From Rickettsiales bacterium (GTDB taxonomy: Bacteria > Pseudomonadota > Alphaproteobacteria > Rickettsiales > CANDYO01): DNA of 63,552 bases. The stretch spans positions 1 through 63,552 of the forward strand of contig JAOARE010000043.1 of NCBI GenBank assembly GCA_025210695.1, read 5' to 3'. Made by a program: the position numbers and the translations under genes. The notes beneath the pieces were generated by a model that saw only the letters and a program-made list of their open reading frames with translations, was not told the origin of the DNA and ran no database searches. Positions 47,305-57,044 of the stretch are shown here, one piece after another. Every line of letters starts with the position of its first letter. The first letter of the stretch is position 1.

Positions 47305-48238
47305 CTAGCTTGATAATGATTGTTTTTCAAGCTCATGTTCATCAATAATCTCATGAATAATGTGCACCTGCTCCATCACAGCTTCACTAGATTCATCTTT
47401 TACTGACTCAATTGTAATTAGGGTTTTCTATAGAGCTCATCCACATGCCCTAGCTCAAGTTTCACCATCCAACTCAATATAATTCTTAAATATATTCCTA
47501 TTCTCTCCTTTTAAAAAGTCTATGCTATTACTAAATCACAAACCTGATCACCAATAATAGCCATTCCTCCGAAATTTATTATAGCAGCCAAATGTTTTTC
47601 TTTTATAATTATATTCCCACTAGCAAAATTACCATGAATCCACACCGAATCATTACCCTATTTTAAACTCATTGCCTTTTCCCATACCGATATTGCTCTA
47701 TCTGGATCAATTAAGCCCTCTAGTTCACTAATCGCTAATTTTGTTGCCGCACCATAAAACGGTGGATGAACACCTCTATAAAAATTATGAACTCCTGGTA
47801 AAAACTCCCCTTCAATATCAATCTTATGCACTTCCTTTAGAAGCATAGCTAAATCTAAAGCTACTTTCTACAAAAATGAATCCTCTAATGACTACTAGAT
47901 TTACACTTCTTCCTTCAATCCACTTATAAATTGACCAATCCTAAAGATAATTCTGTGAAGGCTCCCCAGCGCTATGGGCTCAGGAATACGAATTGACAAT
48001 TGTTGTGCAAGAATTGTCAACTATTTTGCTCCTTCGAAACTTTTAAGGCATAAGCTTCTGCAGTAGGCAAACTAATCTAACATATCCTCACCAAAACTAA
48101 AAGTTACATTGTCTAACCCATCTTTTGTTACAGGCCTAATTGATAGTTTTTTTATGGAAACTGCTTTTCAATAAACTCCTTCGCCAATGACAAAGTAATT
48201 TTCAATTTTTCTGAAGTTTTGACAATAGCCCCTCTATT
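47305..48238 (-). pseudogene. Decayed aminoglycoside phosphotransferase-family gene
   Basis: Pieces in several leftward frames line up in the order of an APH-family kinase: LAKEFIEKQFP, DGLDNVTFSFGEDML, LPTAEAYALKVSKEQ, LSIRIPEPIALGEPS, DWSIYKWIEG, then a 62-codon open frame (LDLAMLLKEVHKIDIEG through DPDRAISVWEKAM), the catalytic-loop relic SVWIHGNFASGNIII, INFGGMAIIGDQVCDLVIA, and the C-terminal GENRNIFKNYIELDGET and EAVMEQVHIIHEIIDEHE. At least four frameshifts and many stops separate them. Most stops stand where family members have Trp. The usual catalytic Asp in HGD is already Asn. The right (5') boundary is approximate. Such kinases phosphorylate small molecules and often are not resistance genes. 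Confidence 0.85.
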
Positions 48239-48345
48239 CACTTATTTATATCTATATTAGTAGCTAACATAATAGTTAATTATTGCATTTAATTACTTAT
48301 AACACTATCTTTAATATAACTACTTTACTTAAAAAGAATAATTTA

Positions 48346-49020
48346 ATGTTCAGTATAAAGGAAAAAGAAACATATCAAGTTTGTATAATATTGCCCTTCT
48401 TATTGTGTTTAATTTTTAGTAACAATATTTATGCCAATGAAAAATTAAACAAAGGCCCTCTAAGCGAGTCTGAAAGATTATTAGAGGTTCTAAAATGGGA
48501 TGAGTTATACAAAGCAGAGCGCGAAAGAGATGTTACCTATCTTCTTAGCAACCTTGATGGACCAGATTTGCAAGGCCTCACTCTAGATCAAAAAAAGAAA
48601 CTTTCTCTCTTATTACAAAACATAGTTGTGGAACAAATGCTAAAAGAAAAAATTTACATAAAAAGCTATCTTATGATGCAATATAATGAATATTTTACAA
48701 TAGATGAATTAGGCCAACTTATAAAATATTTTAACACAGAATTAATGCAAATGATTATTGATGCTAGAATAGCGCATACTAACCTTAGCATGGTTGACAT
48801 CAGAACTAAAATTATAAATGGCAAAGGCGATGATAAAAAGGTTATTTCTTCCGTAGCAAACTCATATCTTTATACGCGTTATTATAGATTCCAAGAAAAG
48901 ATAGTACCTTTGGTACAAGAAAAAATAGTAAATCAATTAAAAATAGCTTTATCTTATGCATTAAACCAAATTCCCTCATTAGTAAATAATATAAAAAACA
49001 ATCAAGACTATAATGTATAA
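48346..49020 (+). CDS. Exported DUF2059-like protein
   Basis: From the ATG at 48346 the protein has 224 residues and a signal peptide (about 1-31, CIILPFLLCLIFSNNIYANE). The core LYIKSYLMMQYNEYF-like segment followed by FTIDELGQLIKYFNTELMQM resembles the DUF2059 helix pair (a Phe-Thr-x-x-Glu-Leu pattern followed by phase-matched helices). A TTG at 48283 in frame would bury the signal peptide and is unlikely. It lies 12 bases before the rluC-like gene. Function unknown. Confidence 0.65.
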   Translation: MFSIKEKETYQVCIILPFLLCLIFSNNIYANEKLNKGPLSESERLLEVLKWDELYKAERERDVTYLLSNLDGPDLQGLTLDQKKKLSLLLQNIVVEQMLKEKIYIKSYLMMQYNEYFTIDELGQLIKYFNTELMQMIIDARIAHTNLSMVDIRTKIINGKGDDKKVISSVANSYLYTRYYRFQEKIVPLVQEKIVNQLKIALSYALNQIPSLVNNIKNNQDYNV

Positions 49021-49032
49021 TTAGATTAAATC

Positions 49033-49956
49033 ATGACTCAGAAATATAAAGTTATTCCAGTTACACAAGATGAAGATGGCTCAAGATTAGATAGAGTTAT
49101 CCATAAAAAACACCCGTACCTTACTCAAGGTATAATAGAAAAATCTCTTAGAAAAAAATTAATTCTAGTAAATCAACAAAAAGCAGTTGCCAAGTATCGC
49201 CTTAATTTAGGTGACTACTTACAAGTATCTAGCAACCTAATTAAGGATAACTATTCTAATTACAAACCTAAAAAACAAATATCGCCTGAGCAAATAAAGA
49301 TAATAACAGACAATATTATTTATCGCGACGCTGATTTAATTGCAATTAACAAACCAGCTGGACTCGCTGTCCAAGGCGGAAGTAAAATTAAAACATCTAT
49401 TGACGACATCATGCCAAAAATGCTTGAACAAGACGATACTTGGCGCTCAGGAAAACCCATTCATAAATTAGTACATCGACTAGATAAAGAAACTAGTGGA
49501 GTTTTATTAATCGCTTTAAATAATAAAACAGCAAAAGAACTAGCTCACGCTTTTAAACATCATTTAATAGAAAAAAAATACCTAGCTATTTTAACTGGAT
49601 GCATAAAAGTAAATAACGGCCAAATATCCAGTACTATAAAGAAAGAATTCAATAAAACACCAGAAGAAGAAAACGCAATTACAAATTACAAAGTTATAGC
49701 AAAAAAATCAAAATCGAGCTACGTAGAGTTTCGCCCCATAACTGGAAAAACTCACCAACTACGATTACACGCATTGGAGCTAGGATATCCTATCCTGGGA
49801 GACAATAAATATGACTCTAACTTAAGTACAAAGAGTACAAAACTACACTTACATGCCGCAGAAATTTCTATTCCTCACAACGGAAATATATTAAAACTTA
49901 GCGCAGAAATTCCAAGTTATTTTAAAAAATCACTCAAGGAGACCTTTCTAATATGA
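49033..49956 (+). CDS. rluC: Ribosomal large-subunit pseudouridine synthase (RluC/RluD family)
   Basis: The 307-residue protein has an N-terminal S4 RNA-binding domain (SRLDRVIHKKHPYLTQGIIE through LNLGDYLQV) and the RluA-type catalytic domain with the active-site Asp in VHRLDKETSGVLLIA, followed by FRPITGKTHQLRLHALELGY. It modifies 23S rRNA uridines. The S4 domain and HRLDKETSG fit both RluC and RluD; RluC is slightly preferred by its short C-terminus. The last 4 bases overlap mnhE. Confidence 0.93.
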   Translation: MTQKYKVIPVTQDEDGSRLDRVIHKKHPYLTQGIIEKSLRKKLILVNQQKAVAKYRLNLGDYLQVSSNLIKDNYSNYKPKKQISPEQIKIITDNIIYRDADLIAINKPAGLAVQGGSKIKTSIDDIMPKMLEQDDTWRSGKPIHKLVHRLDKETSGVLLIALNNKTAKELAHAFKHHLIEKKYLAILTGCIKVNNGQISSTIKKEFNKTPEEENAITNYKVIAKKSKSSYVEFRPITGKTHQLRLHALELGYPILGDNKYDSNLSTKSTKLHLHAAEISIPHNGNILKLSAEIPSYFKKSLKETFLI

Positions 49957-50381
49957 TTATTTTTCTATTATTGATATGGATAATACTATCGGGTAAAATA
50001 TCTGCTTTTTTTGTTATTGCAGCTTGCTTATCTGTGATGATCACAATATTTATTGATAAAAAATTATTCACCATATCTCCTCTATTTTTAAGATTTAATT
50101 GGAGGTGGTTTATATTTGCAGGACACTTAATAAAAGCAATGTCTATCTCTACCTATATGGTGCTCAAAACTATTTGGAGAAACCCCAGAGAAGTAAAACC
50201 AGTTCATGCGCTACTACCCGCGCAATCAAAAAACACCATCACCCAAGTAATGCAAACAAATTGCATCACCCTCACCCCTGGAACTATGTCTATGAATATA
50301 CATAATAATAAAATATCAATACATGCTATAAGCGATGAAGCAATTCAAGATATTTACGTTATTCCGGAGGACAAAGTATGA
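49953..50381 (+). CDS. mnhE: Mrp-type Na+/H+ antiporter subunit E
   Basis: The 142-residue protein has two N-terminal membrane helices, the LIKAMSISTYMVLKTIWRNP segment and the C-terminal NTITQVMQTNCITLTPGTMS, which are signatures of MnhE/MrpE. Mrp complexes exchange Na+ or K+ for protons. Translation is probably coupled to rluC by the ATGA overlap. It starts the E-F-G-B-C cluster. Confidence 0.92.
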   Translation: MIIFLLLIWIILSGKISAFFVIAACLSVMITIFIDKKLFTISPLFLRFNWRWFIFAGHLIKAMSISTYMVLKTIWRNPREVKPVHALLPAQSKNTITQVMQTNCITLTPGTMSMNIHNNKISIHAISDEAIQDIYVIPEDKV

Positions 50382-50626
50382 CTTTCACTCTCGTTGCACT
50401 TCTTATATTTATATTGCTTATGTTAACCGGAATATTTATTGGTAAAACGTTGCCTGAAAAAATTATGTCCTTGTGTTGTTTAACTAATTATGTAATTGTG
50501 TTACTATGTTTTTTAAGTCTATTTACTGGAAGAGAAAGCTTTGTTGATATTGCTTACATTTACGGACTTCTTGGTTTTGCTGTCAACCTAGGCATTAGTA
50601 AACTAAAAGAAAGGCAACAAAAATGA
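50378..50626 (+). CDS. mnhF: Mrp-type Na+/H+ antiporter subunit F
   Basis: The 82-residue, three-helix protein has the conserved small-subunit pattern with GKTLPEKIMSLCCLTNYVIV and the acidic FVDIAYIYGLLGFAVNLGI. It overlaps mnhE and mnhG by 4 bases each. Confidence 0.88.
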   Translation: MTFTLVALLIFILLMLTGIFIGKTLPEKIMSLCCLTNYVIVLLCFLSLFTGRESFVDIAYIYGLLGFAVNLGISKLKERQQK

Positions 50627-50934
50627 TTGATATTTTAAGCTACATTCTAATCTCATTAGGACTATTGATGATTCTTTCAGCAGTAATTGGCTGCCATAGA
50701 CTACCTGATTACTTTACAAAAATGCACTCTGCTACTGTGGGAGACGTAATTGGCTGCCCTCTGGTAATGTTAGGTTTAGCACTACAAAGCAATAATTTAG
50801 TTCTGGCTGGGAAAATATCTTTGCTTGCTATAATCCTGCTAATAGTTAACCCAACTGCTAGCTATATTCTGAACCAGATTGCTTTGCGGCAAGGATTAAA
50901 ACCAGAATTGAAAAAAGATGATCAAGATGTTTGA
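50623..50934 (+). CDS. mnhG: Mrp-type Na+/H+ antiporter subunit G
   Basis: The 103-residue protein has three membrane helices and the MnhG signature GCHRLPDYFTKMHSATVGDV with the following IGCPLVMLGLAL and LLIVNPTASYILNQIAL. It overlaps mnhF by 4 bases and the next subunit by 8-17 bases. Confidence 0.94.
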   Translation: MIDILSYILISLGLLMILSAVIGCHRLPDYFTKMHSATVGDVIGCPLVMLGLALQSNNLVLAGKISLLAIILLIVNPTASYILNQIALRQGLKPELKKDDQDV

Positions 50935-51895
50935 ACCTGAAATAATATCCTTCATTATTGTTATAAGCTTTGTAATAGTAGTTTATTTCATTAAGTCAAA
51001 TAATTCGCTAGTTGTCACTCTACTCAGTAGCACTTTTAGTCTATTTACAGTAATCATGTATTTAGTTTTAGACGCTCCAGATGTTGCTATGACCGAAGCA
51101 GCAATAGGAGTTCTCGTCTCTATCTTTTCTATTTACGCCATTAGAGCTATTTATACTGCACCTTACGAATTTACTGAATCATTTAATCCATTGTTATTTG
51201 TTGTCTTGCTCTTATTTGCAGCCTTACTTATTTATGCTAGCCTTGATTTACCTAAATTTGGTAGTCCATTCGCAATCTCACAACAAAAAACCGCTAATTA
51301 TTACATAGAAAACACTCCTTCTGAAATAAATATTCCATCCATTGTAGCAGCAATTCTTGCTAGCTACCGCGCGTATGATACCTTACTTGAAACTCTGGTA
51401 GTATTAATCGGTGGGCTATCAGTTCTCTTAATAACTGAACAATCTTCGCCAACTCAAGAAAATACTGATTTATTGATAACAAAACTAACTAGATTTATAT
51501 TCCCCGTTATTATTATCTTTGCTTTATACCTTCAGGTCCATGGAGAAATCTCTCCCGGAGGAGGGTTCCAAGCTGGAGCCATTATAGCTATGGCATTTAT
51601 TTTATATGCGATGGCCTTTGGCGACAAAGCACTATTAAGAATAATATCTCTAAAAAAATTAAAAAACATTGCTGTTTCTGGAGTAGGTATATATTTTATC
51701 ACAGGATTATATGGGATATTAAGTGGATTAGAGTTTTTAAACTATAATGCTTTTTCAAGCAACAAAGAATTATCCCAAAAAATTGGCATTGTTATCATTG
51801 AGTTAGGCGTTGGAATCACTGTTTCTGCGACTATGTTATTAATATATTTTTGTTTAGCGTTAAGTAATCATGCATCTAATCAGCCTAAATTATAG
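50918..51895 (+). CDS. mnhB: Fused Mrp subunit: MbhD/E-like (DUF4040) plus MnhB
   Basis: The 325-residue protein joins two parts. Residues about 1-110 match the DUF4040/MbhD-type domain normally at the end of MnhA, with LDAPDVAMTEAAIGVLVSIF. A middle stretch with IVAAILASYRAYDTLLETLV resembles the MbhE-like region. Residues about 185-325 are MnhB (LQVHGEISPGGGFQAGAIIA). The ATG at 50927 is an alternative start. The fusion implies that the missing MnhA core is supplied by a separate protein or not needed. Confidence 0.9.
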   Translation: MIKMFEPEIISFIIVISFVIVVYFIKSNNSLVVTLLSSTFSLFTVIMYLVLDAPDVAMTEAAIGVLVSIFSIYAIRAIYTAPYEFTESFNPLLFVVLLLFAALLIYASLDLPKFGSPFAISQQKTANYYIENTPSEINIPSIVAAILASYRAYDTLLETLVVLIGGLSVLLITEQSSPTQENTDLLITKLTRFIFPVIIIFALYLQVHGEISPGGGFQAGAIIAMAFILYAMAFGDKALLRIISLKKLKNIAVSGVGIYFITGLYGILSGLEFLNYNAFSSNKELSQKIGIVIIELGVGITVSATMLLIYFCLALSNHASNQPKL

Positions 51896-52205
51896 CTTCT
51901 CTATTTTATTATTTTGCTTAGGATTATACGTAGTATTAGCAAGTCAAAATTTAATAAAAAGACTACTTGGATTAAGTCTATTTCAAACCTCAGTATTATG
52001 GTTCTATATAGGGTTAGGAAAAATATATGGAGCCCAGCCTCCAATTTGCTCTGAACCTGAATGTTCTGGGATATACTCTAACCCCTTACCACATGTCTTA
52101 ATGCTAACCGCTATTGTTGTTGGGGTAGCTATTCTTGCATTAGGGGTTGCATTAATTACTAGAATAAACAAAGAAGAACAACCACCTTTACCCCCCTCTC
52201 TTTAA
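51870..52205 (+). CDS. mnhC: Mrp-type Na+/H+ antiporter subunit C
   Basis: The 111-residue NuoK-like protein has three membrane helices with QNLIKRLLGLSLFQTSVLWF and DPLPHVLMLTAIVVGVAILA-type endings (here NPLPHVLMLTAIVVG). It overlaps mnhB by 26 bases and ends the cluster. The usual next genes mnhD and mnhA are absent. Confidence 0.93.
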   Translation: MHLISLNYSFSILLFCLGLYVVLASQNLIKRLLGLSLFQTSVLWFYIGLGKIYGAQPPICSEPECSGIYSNPLPHVLMLTAIVVGVAILALGVALITRINKEEQPPLPPSL

Positions 52206-52514
52206 GAAAAGATTTAATTAAAAACTTAGCATCATGCAATAGCAACCAACCTATACAACCAATAATTATTTAACTATAGGGCAATAAACACATTAGAATG
52301 AATGCTCGAATTGATACTAAGCTTCAAACAAGATAATAAATCCAACTTTCTATATATAATCATTTGGTGAGGCAGACTATAACTAAAAAACTTCTTGCTA
52401 ACTTAGCTAAGTTTTGGTATAAACTACTCTATAGAAGATTTTTTTGTTAGGAGGTGGGTTGTAACATAATAACCCGCCTTTTTTTATTAGGTAATTTATA
52501 TAAATATATTGTAT
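52206..52514 (+). other. Long leader region upstream of rimP-nusA-infB
   Basis: This 309-base stretch has no coding frame of note. It contains the 14-base palindrome AACTTAGCTAAGTT (52400-52413) and ends in a strong intrinsic terminator 29 bases before rimP. It may be the 3' untranslated region of the mnh transcript, a small RNA gene or an attenuated leader. Confidence 0.45.
52452..52486 (+). terminator. Strong intrinsic terminator
   Basis: AGGTGGGTT (52452-52460) pairs with AACCCGCCT (52471-52479) through nine positions with one G-T pair and a 10-base loop. A run of eight T follows directly. This is the most canonical terminator in the window; it lies about 247 bases after mnhC. Confidence 0.9.
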
Positions 52515-52985
52515 ATGGCAATTGAAGCAAAAATTATTAGTCTTATAGAACCGCCTCTAAATGACTTAGGTTATGAGTTAGTAAGAGTTAAACAATTAGA
52601 TAAAGATACAATGCAAATAATGATCGACACTCTTAATGATGACAATGGAGTGACTATCGAAGACTGTACAAAAGCAACGAAGCTAATCAATCGTATTTTA
52701 CAGGTGGCAGAATTAAACGAACAATATAGTTTAGAAATAAGCTCTCCCGGAATAGAGCGTCCTTTAATCAAAGCTGAGCATTACTCAAAGTTTGTTGGGA
52801 AAAATATTAAACTCACTTCTCAAGTATTAATTAATGGACAAAAAAGATTTACAGGAAAACTTGCAGACTTTAATAAAGAAAACAATACAATTAAAATAAA
52901 CTGTGATAATAAAATTGTTCAGATTGACCTTGATCAAGTTCAATCTGCAAATTTACATTACGTAATGAAAAATAACAAAAAATAA
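52515..52985 (+). CDS. rimP: Ribosome maturation factor RimP
   Basis: From the ATG at 52515 the protein has 156 residues. The family patterns are ISLIEPPLNDLGYELVRVKQ, VTIEDCTKATKLINRILQVA and YSLEISSPGIERPLIKAEHY. RimP aids 30S subunit assembly. An upstream TTG in frame (52509) adds two residues. It is the first gene of the conserved rimP-nusA-infB operon, 25 bases before nusA. Confidence 0.95.
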   Translation: MAIEAKIISLIEPPLNDLGYELVRVKQLDKDTMQIMIDTLNDDNGVTIEDCTKATKLINRILQVAELNEQYSLEISSPGIERPLIKAEHYSKFVGKNIKLTSQVLINGQKRFTGKLADFNKENNTIKINCDNKIVQIDLDQVQSANLHYVMKNNKK

Positions 52986-53010
52986 AACAACACTACAAAA
53001 GGATCTAATT

Positions 53011-54528
53011 ATGCAGAGTTCAACGGGTTTTGGAAATAGCGAAATTATACAAGTAGCAGATGCAGTAGCAAGAGAGAAAGGAATAAATAGAGATTCTGTT
53101 ATTGAAGCTATGGAACATGCTATAGAAGTTGCAGGAAAACGCAAATATGGACATAAGCATAATATTAAAGCAGAAATTGATCAAAAAACTGGTAAAGTAA
53201 ACTTGTTTAGAATATTTGAGGTTGTTGATTTCGTAGAAAATAGTTATACAGAAATATCTCTAGAAGATGCTAAATTAACCAATCCAGAAATAGAAATTGG
53301 TGGGTTTATATCTGAATTACTACCTCCTATAGACTTGGGAAGAGTAGCGGCACAATCTGCAAAACAAATTATTATACAGAAAGTTCGTGATGCAGAGCGC
53401 GATCGTCAATTTGATGCATTTAAACATCGTATTGGTGATATCATGAATGGTGTCGTAAAGCGTTTAGAATTTGGTGATGTAATTATTGACATTGGACGTG
53501 ATGAGGCAATTTTAAAGAAAGAATCTATTATTCAAGGCGAAATTTTTAGACCAAATGATAAAATTCGTGTTTATGTAGAGGACGTACGTAGAGTAGTAAA
53601 AGGCCCACAAATATTTTTATCTAGAACTCATGATCAATTCTTAGCCAAACTTTTTGCTCAAGAAGTGCCAGAGATTTACGATGGTGTTATTGAGATCAAA
53701 TCAGTTGCGCGCGAGCCTGGATCTAGAGCTAAAATTGCAGTATATTGTAGTGACTCATCAATTGATCCTATTGGTTCTTGCGTTGGTATTAGAGGAAGCA
53801 GAGTGCAAGCTGTAATTCATGAACTCCAAGGTGAAAAAATAGACATTATCGCTTGGTCTGCAAATCCTGCAACTTTCTTAGTAAATGCATTAACTCCCGC
53901 TGAAGTTAGCAAAGTGGTTATTGATGAAGATACTCGTAGAATAGAGGTTGTAGTACCAACCGAACAACTAAGCTTGGCAATTGGTAGAAGAGGGCAAAAT
54001 GTTCGATTAGCATCTAAGTTAACCGGATGGCATATTGATATTTTAACTGAAGATGAAGAGTCAAAACGTAGAATTGAAGAGTTTAATAATACAACAGAAC
54101 TATTTATAAAAGCTCTTGATGTTGAAGAGATGTTAGCTCAATTACTTGCATCAGAAGGATTTACCTCTATTGAAGATTTAACACTAATTAGTGATAGTGA
54201 ACTTGCATCAATAGAAGGTTTTGATGATGGTTTATCTGAGGCTCTAAAAGAAAGAGCAAATAAATATTTAGATAAACAAAATAAGGAATTCGCTAAAAAA
54301 GTTAAAGCTTTAGGCATAGATCAAGAACTAATAGATATTCTAGAATTACCGCATGAAAAAGTTATTAAATTAGCTGAGCAAGGAATTAAAACAATTGAAG
54401 ACCTAGCTGACCTGAAGCTAAAAGAGTTTATACAAATATTGCCGGATAGTAATTTTAGCAATGATAAAATAAACGATTTAATTGATCATGCTAAAAAATG
54501 CTTAAATGAACAAACTAATGAGATTTAA
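53011..54528 (+). CDS. nusA: Transcription termination/antitermination factor NusA
   Basis: The 505-residue protein has the NusA N-terminal domain (VADAVAREKGINRDSVIEAM), an S1 domain (about 135-200), two KH domains (SSIDPIGSCVGIRGSRVQAV and TEQLSLAIGRRGQNVRLASK) and C-terminal acidic helix-hairpin repeats (FTSIEDLTLISDSELASIEG). It regulates RNA polymerase pausing and termination. Confidence 0.97.
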   Translation: MQSSTGFGNSEIIQVADAVAREKGINRDSVIEAMEHAIEVAGKRKYGHKHNIKAEIDQKTGKVNLFRIFEVVDFVENSYTEISLEDAKLTNPEIEIGGFISELLPPIDLGRVAAQSAKQIIIQKVRDAERDRQFDAFKHRIGDIMNGVVKRLEFGDVIIDIGRDEAILKKESIIQGEIFRPNDKIRVYVEDVRRVVKGPQIFLSRTHDQFLAKLFAQEVPEIYDGVIEIKSVAREPGSRAKIAVYCSDSSIDPIGSCVGIRGSRVQAVIHELQGEKIDIIAWSANPATFLVNALTPAEVSKVVIDEDTRRIEVVVPTEQLSLAIGRRGQNVRLASKLTGWHIDILTEDEESKRRIEEFNNTTELFIKALDVEEMLAQLLASEGFTSIEDLTLISDSELASIEGFDDGLSEALKERANKYLDKQNKEFAKKVKALGIDQELIDILELPHEKVIKLAEQGIKTIEDLADLKLKEFIQILPDSNFSNDKINDLIDHAKKCLNEQTNEI

Positions 54529-54547
54529 AACAGAATAGGGTTAATGT

Positions 54548-57004
54548 ATGAGTGAAGAACAAGACAACACAAAAAAAGAACCTAAGCTTGGAGTACAGAA
54601 ATCTGTTTTGAAGCTCAAAAAATCTTTTGACAGTAGTCAAATTAAACATAATTTCAACCAAAGATCCAAAACAGTCACCGTTGAAGTTAAGAAAAAACGC
54701 TTTGGAACAAAAGATTCAACTATTAAAGATACGGACAGTAATCAATCAAAATCTAATGAACCAGATGAATTAATTACATCTCGTATCCAAGCCATTAAGA
54801 ATGCTTCTCATTCAGAAGCTTTAAGACTAGAAAAAGAAAAACTACGTCAAGAGGAATTACTGAAACTACAGGAAGCACAAGAACAAGAAAGCAAGCAAAA
54901 TAAAACTGAAAATCTTAATCCCGCTAAACCAGATCCTCTAGAGATTGTTTCCCCTATTGACATACCGAAGAAGGAATCAACTCATGATTCTCATAAACAT
55001 GGACATAAAAAAACAGTCCATAAACACCATGAAGATACTGAATCAAAAACCACAAAACTTGATATAAAAGCAAAAACTTCTGTTAAATCAAAATATGACG
55101 ACTCCAAAAAATTAGCAAGTAAACTTAATGCTATAGGTGCAGAAGATGATGACATAGACTTAACTCGCCACAGAAGCATGGCTTCAATAAAGCGCCAAAG
55201 AGAAAAAAACAAACGTGATCACATGTCAGGAGCTAAGCCAACAGAAAAAATTACCAAAGAAGTTATCTTGCCAGAAGCGATCACTGTCCAGGAATTAGCA
55301 AATAGGATGTCTGAACGTGTCGCAGATGTTACTAAAGAGCTTATGAAACTTGGCATGCTAGTAACAGGAAATCAGATTATTGATGCTGACACAGCAGAAT
55401 TATTGATAGCCACCTTTGGTCATACAATGAAGAGAGTAACTGAAGGAGATGTCGAAAATATTCTTAAATTCAAAGATGAGCAACATCAGCTAGAACATCG
55501 CTCCCCTGTAGTAACTATTATGGGACATGTAGATCACGGAAAAACTTCTTTGCTAGACTCATTGCGTTCATCGGATATTGCTTTAGGGGAAGCAGGTGGA
55601 ATCACCCAACATATCGGAGCTTACCAAATAACTCTTGCAAATAAATCTCATATAACCTTCATTGATACACCAGGACATGAAGCATTTACTGCTATGCGCT
55701 CCAGAGGAGCTAAAGCAACTGATATTGTAATCCTAGTTGTGGCTGCAGATGATGGCATAATGGCACAAACCATTGAAGCAATTAACCATGCTAAAGCGGC
55801 CGAAGTTCCTATTATTGTGGCAATTAATAAAATTGACAAACCTGGAGCAGATCCATCAAGAGTTAAACAAGAGCTTCTTCAACACAATTTAATTTCTGAA
55901 GATTTGGGTGGTGATACCATAGTGGTTGAAGTATCTGCAAAACAAAAACTAAATTTAGATAAACTTGAAGAGATGATTCTTCTCCAAGCAGAAATGTTAA
56001 ATCTTACTGCTAATTACCAAGCAGAGGCTTCAGGTATGGTAATTGAATCTAAAGTCAATAAGACTAAAGGTGTAATAACCACCCTTCTAGTACAACGTGG
56101 TACATTAAGAATTGGTGACATTATAGTAGCTGGTGGAAGCTATGGTAAAATTAGACTTATTAATGATGACAAAGGGCGTTCTATTAAAGAAGCAACACCA
56201 TCCATGCCTGTTGAAGTATTGGGATTAGATAATGCAGCCGACGCAGGAGATAAATTTAATGTTGTAGAACAAGAGAAACAAGCCAGAGAGATTACTGAAT
56301 ATAGACATCAACAGAAACTAATATTAAAAAACTCTTTAAATAAACGAGGATCTCTTGAAGAATTGTTCCTACGATCAGGAAAAACTGCCATTAAAGATTT
56401 ACCTATTATCATTAAAGCTGATGTACAGGGGTCAATTGAAGCAATATCTGGTAGCTTAAATAAATTTAATGGAGAAGAAGTAAAAGTTAAAATCCTTCAC
56501 GCTGCGGTGGGTGGAATTAATGAATCTGATATAGCTTTAGCCAACGCTTCAAAAGCTATTATTATTGGATTTAATGTACGCGCTAACCAACAAGCTAACC
56601 AACAAGCTATAAGCGAAGGAATTGACATCCGATACTACTCAATAATTTATAATTTGATTGATGATATTAAAGCTATTCTATCTGGAATGTTATCACCAAT
56701 TATTCGTGAAGAATATATAGGACATGCAGAAATTCGTAAAGTATATAATATTACTAAAGCTGGTAAAATTGCTGGATCTTATGTATTAGATGGTTACATC
56801 TCCCGTGGAGCAGGAGTGCGTCTATTAAGAGATGATATCGTTATTCACGAGGGAAAACTAAAGACTCTTCGTCGCTTCAAAGATGATGTAAAAGAAGTTC
56901 GAGAAAACTTTGAATGTGGTATTGCTTTCGAAAATTATGAAGATATAAGAGAAGGCGACAAAGTAGAAGTATTTAAACTAGTTGAAGAAGTAAGAACTCT
57001 ATAA
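54548..57004 (+). CDS. infB: Translation initiation factor IF-2
   Basis: The 818-residue protein has a variable N-terminal part, rich in Lys, Glu and His between about 60 and 230, followed by the IF2 N-terminal helix domain ([20 protein letters not shown]) and the GTPase domain with [12 protein letters not shown] at about 326, [12 protein letters not shown] and [10 protein letters not shown]. The C-terminal domains that bind initiator fMet-tRNA are complete ([31 protein letters not shown]). It follows nusA by 19 bases. Confidence 0.98.
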   Translation: MSEEQDNTKKEPKLGVQKSVLKLKKSFDSSQIKHNFNQRSKTVTVEVKKKRFGTKDSTIKDTDSNQSKSNEPDELITSRIQAIKNASHSEALRLEKEKLRQEELLKLQEAQEQESKQNKTENLNPAKPDPLEIVSPIDIPKKESTHDSHKHGHKKTVHKHHEDTESKTTKLDIKAKTSVKSKYDDSKKLASKLNAIGAEDDDIDLTRHRSMASIKRQREKNKRDHMSGAKPTEKITKEVILPEAITVQELANRMSERVADVTKELMKLGMLVTGNQIIDADTAELLIATFGHTMKRVTEGDVENILKFKDEQHQLEHRSPVVTIMGHVDHGKTSLLDSLRSSDIALGEAGGITQHIGAYQITLANKSHITFIDTPGHEAFTAMRSRGAKATDIVILVVAADDGIMAQTIEAINHAKAAEVPIIVAINKIDKPGADPSRVKQELLQHNLISEDLGGDTIVVEVSAKQKLNLDKLEEMILLQAEMLNLTANYQAEASGMVIESKVNKTKGVITTLLVQRGTLRIGDIIVAGGSYGKIRLINDDKGRSIKEATPSMPVEVLGLDNAADAGDKFNVVEQEKQAREITEYRHQQKLILKNSLNKRGSLEELFLRSGKTAIKDLPIIIKADVQGSIEAISGSLNKFNGEEVKVKILHAAVGGINESDIALANASKAIIIGFNVRANQQANQQAISEGIDIRYYSIIYNLIDDIKAILSGMLSPIIREEYIGHAEIRKVYNITKAGKIAGSYVLDGYISRGAGVRLLRDDIVIHEGKLKTLRRFKDDVKEVRENFECGIAFENYEDIREGDKVEVFKLVEEVRTL

Positions 57005-57010
57005 ATAAGT

Positions 57011-57032
57011 GGCGCCTAACAATTTAGGCGCC
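57011..57032. terminator. Bidirectional terminator between infB and mscS
   Basis: GGCGCCTAA (57011-57019) pairs perfectly with TTAGGCGCC (57024-57032) with a 4-base loop. It sits in the 40-base gap between convergent infB and mscS, so it may serve both. T tracts are short on either side. Confidence 0.7.
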
Positions 57033-57044
57033 TACTATAATTAT

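Noticed and set aside
47658-47846. A separate 62-residue gene
   Set aside because: It is the longest surviving open piece of the decayed APH-family gene; similarity continues beyond both ends across stops.
52400-52413. Regulator binding site AACTTAGCTAAGTT
   Set aside because: A single 14-base palindrome in AT-rich DNA with no second copy found near other promoters; not enough to name an operator.
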